Assembly (NCBI GenBank): GCA_013153755.1
Contig: JAADDU010000145.1
Location: forward strand, 1 to 7,863
Source of the DNA: Campylobacterota bacterium
Lineage (GTDB): Bacteria > Campylobacterota > Campylobacteria > Campylobacterales > Sulfurimonadaceae
Reading direction: 5' to 3'
Length of the DNA: 7,863 nucleotides
Shown here: piece by piece, positions 6,753 through 7,863 of the stretch
Position numbering within the stretch: position 1 is the first letter of the stretch
Layout: each line of letters begins with the position of its first letter
Notes under the pieces: generated by a model
What the model was told of the DNA's origin: nothing
The model's database searches: none
Seen by the model: only the letters and a program-made list of their open reading frames with translations
Program-made: the position numbers and the translations under genes

Positions 6753-7863
6753 TTGAATTGTAAATATTTTGGAGAATGTGGTGCTTGTAGAGTTTATGCA
6801 AATGGTTATGAATCTCAGCTAAATGAAAAAGTAAAACTAAATACTAAAAGATTTTTAGAGTTTTATAACAAAGAAATAACTGTTTTTAAATCCCCAGATT
6901 CTCATTACCGTTTTAGAAGTGAATTTAAGATTTGGCATGTAGAAGATGAGATATATTATGCCATGAATCATATAGAGCATAAGGGGGTAGTTCTCATAGA
7001 TGAGTGTCCTCAGGTATGTGAGTATATCTTTGCACTTATGCCAAAGCTTTTAGATGCAATACAATCTAAAAAGATAGGCTTTAAATTATTTGGTGCAGAT
7101 TTTTTAAGTTCAAGCAGTGGAGAGATAGTAGTATCTTTGATATATCATAAAAGACTTGATGAAGAGTGGCAAGAAAAAGCTAAAGAGATAGCTAGTGAGT
7201 TAGGTATATACATCATAGGAAGAAGTCGTAAACAAAAAGTTATCATAGGACAAGATTATATAACTGAGAATTTAAATGTTGATGGGGAAAACTTTAGATT
7301 TAATTACATAGAAAATAGCTTTACACAGCCAAATAGTAGAGTAAATGAGGGGATGATAAGTTGGGCTTTGAGTAGTGCATCTAATTGTAGTGGAGACTTA
7401 CTAGAGCTTTATTGTGGTGCTGGTAATTTTACCATACCATTTGCAAAATATTTTAACAAAGTTTTAGCTACAGAGATTTCAAAATCATCCATAAACGCAG
7501 CCAAATCAAACATGATTTTAAATGGTGTTACAAATATAGAATTTGTTCGTATGAGTGTAGAGGAGTTTGTTGAAGCTCTTGATGGTGTTAGAGAGTTTCG
7601 CAGGATGAAAGATATAGATATAGCTTCATACAATATATCAACCATCTTTGTAGATCCTCCAAGAAGTGGAATGGATGAAGACTCATGTAAGTTTGCATCA
7701 AGATATGATAATATCATCTATATCTCATGTAATCCTGAAACTCTTTTAAGAGATATGCATCTACTTTGTAAAACCCATGATGTTGTGGATATGGCTTTGT
7801 TTGATCAGTTTGCATATACACATCATGTAGAGATGGGTGTAAAGTTTATAAAAAAGGTGTTGT
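6753..7863 (+). CDS. trmA: tRNA (uracil-5-)-methyltransferase TrmA (lacks only the extreme 3' end)
   Basis: SAM-dependent enzyme that makes 5-methyluridine at position 54 of tRNA. The 370 visible codons align along the whole length of E. coli TrmA (366 aa), so only the stop or a few residues are missing. Shared blocks are SPDSHYRFRSEFKIWH (47-62), ENSFTQPN (187-194, Q192), the SAM site LLELYCGAGNF (216-226), FVDPPRSGMD (299-308, D301 and R304), YISCNPETL (323-331) with nucleophile C326, and FDQFAYTHHVEMG (350-362) with general base E360. Unlike E. coli TrmA, it has C3, C9 and C12 spaced C-x5-C-x2-C, plus C85 before a proline, as in the Fe-S ligands of RlmD. The start is TTG at 6753: a stop lies in frame at 6741, AGGG sits 7 nt upstream, and the next ATG is codon 71. 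It follows fliP by 21 nt. Confidence 0.94.
   Translation, partial: MNCKYFGECGACRVYANGYESQLNEKVKLNTKRFLEFYNKEITVFKSPDSHYRFRSEFKIWHVEDEIYYAMNHIEHKGVVLIDECPQVCEYIFALMPKLLDAIQSKKIGFKLFGADFLSSSSGEIVVSLIYHKRLDEEWQEKAKEIASELGIYIIGRSRKQKVIIGQDYITENLNVDGENFRFNYIENSFTQPNSRVNEGMISWALSSASNCSGDLLELYCGAGNFTIPFAKYFNKVLATEISKSSINAAKSNMILNGVTNIEFVRMSVEEFVEALDGVREFRRMKDIDIASYNISTIFVDPPRSGMDEDSCKFASRYDNIIYISCNPETLLRDMHLLCKTHDVVDMALFDQFAYTHHVEMGVKFIKKVL

Noticed and set aside
7409..7717. Minus-strand open frame of 102 codons inside trmA
   Set aside because: Lies opposite the SAM-binding and DPPRSG core of TrmA, which fixes the plus-strand reading.

Overview
The window reads as an ordinary, fully packed chromosomal segment of a Campylobacterota (former Epsilonproteobacteria) bacterium, most likely a free-living Sulfurimonas-like member. 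The evidence is low GC with AT-ending codons, very short gaps, a speA-cysE-aspartate aminotransferase cluster (a gene order I recall from Campylobacter jejuni), scattered flagellar genes and a TrmA-type tRNA methylase. The genus is an inference.

Layout. On the minus strand, read from about 4390 down to 1, lie speA (arginine decarboxylase), cysE (serine O-acetyltransferase), an aspartate aminotransferase (aspB/aspC type) and the first 175 codons of a DEAD-box RNA helicase that runs off the left edge. On the plus strand, from 4445 to the right edge, lie motA, motB, fliP and trmA; trmA lacks at most its last few bases. The two sets diverge from one short promoter region of about 108 bp (4337-4444), the longest noncoding stretch here. 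No gap reaches 300 bases. I see no rRNA, tRNA, CRISPR array, insertion sequence or clear intrinsic terminator.

How the genes work together. The left half is amino-acid and polyamine metabolism: arginine to agmatine, serine to O-acetylserine for cysteine, and aspartate/oxaloacetate transamination. The speA-cysE junction is only 8 nt and looks translationally coupled; the aminotransferase may also have its own promoter. The right half is motility: a stator pair (MotA/MotB, closer in sequence to the sodium-type PomA/PomB than to Helicobacter MotAB) joined by a 1-nt overlap to FliP, a core of the flagellar export gate. trmA follows 21 nt later and probably shares the transcript.

Three starts need care. 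The longest open frames of speA and the aminotransferase begin at TTG codons that fall inside a promoter -35 and a Shine-Dalgarno sequence respectively, so the ATGs at 4336 and 1735 are preferred. trmA has only a TTG start. No new system is evident. The points most worth checking are the shared divergent promoter, the PomAB-like stator and the RlmD-like cysteine set in TrmA.
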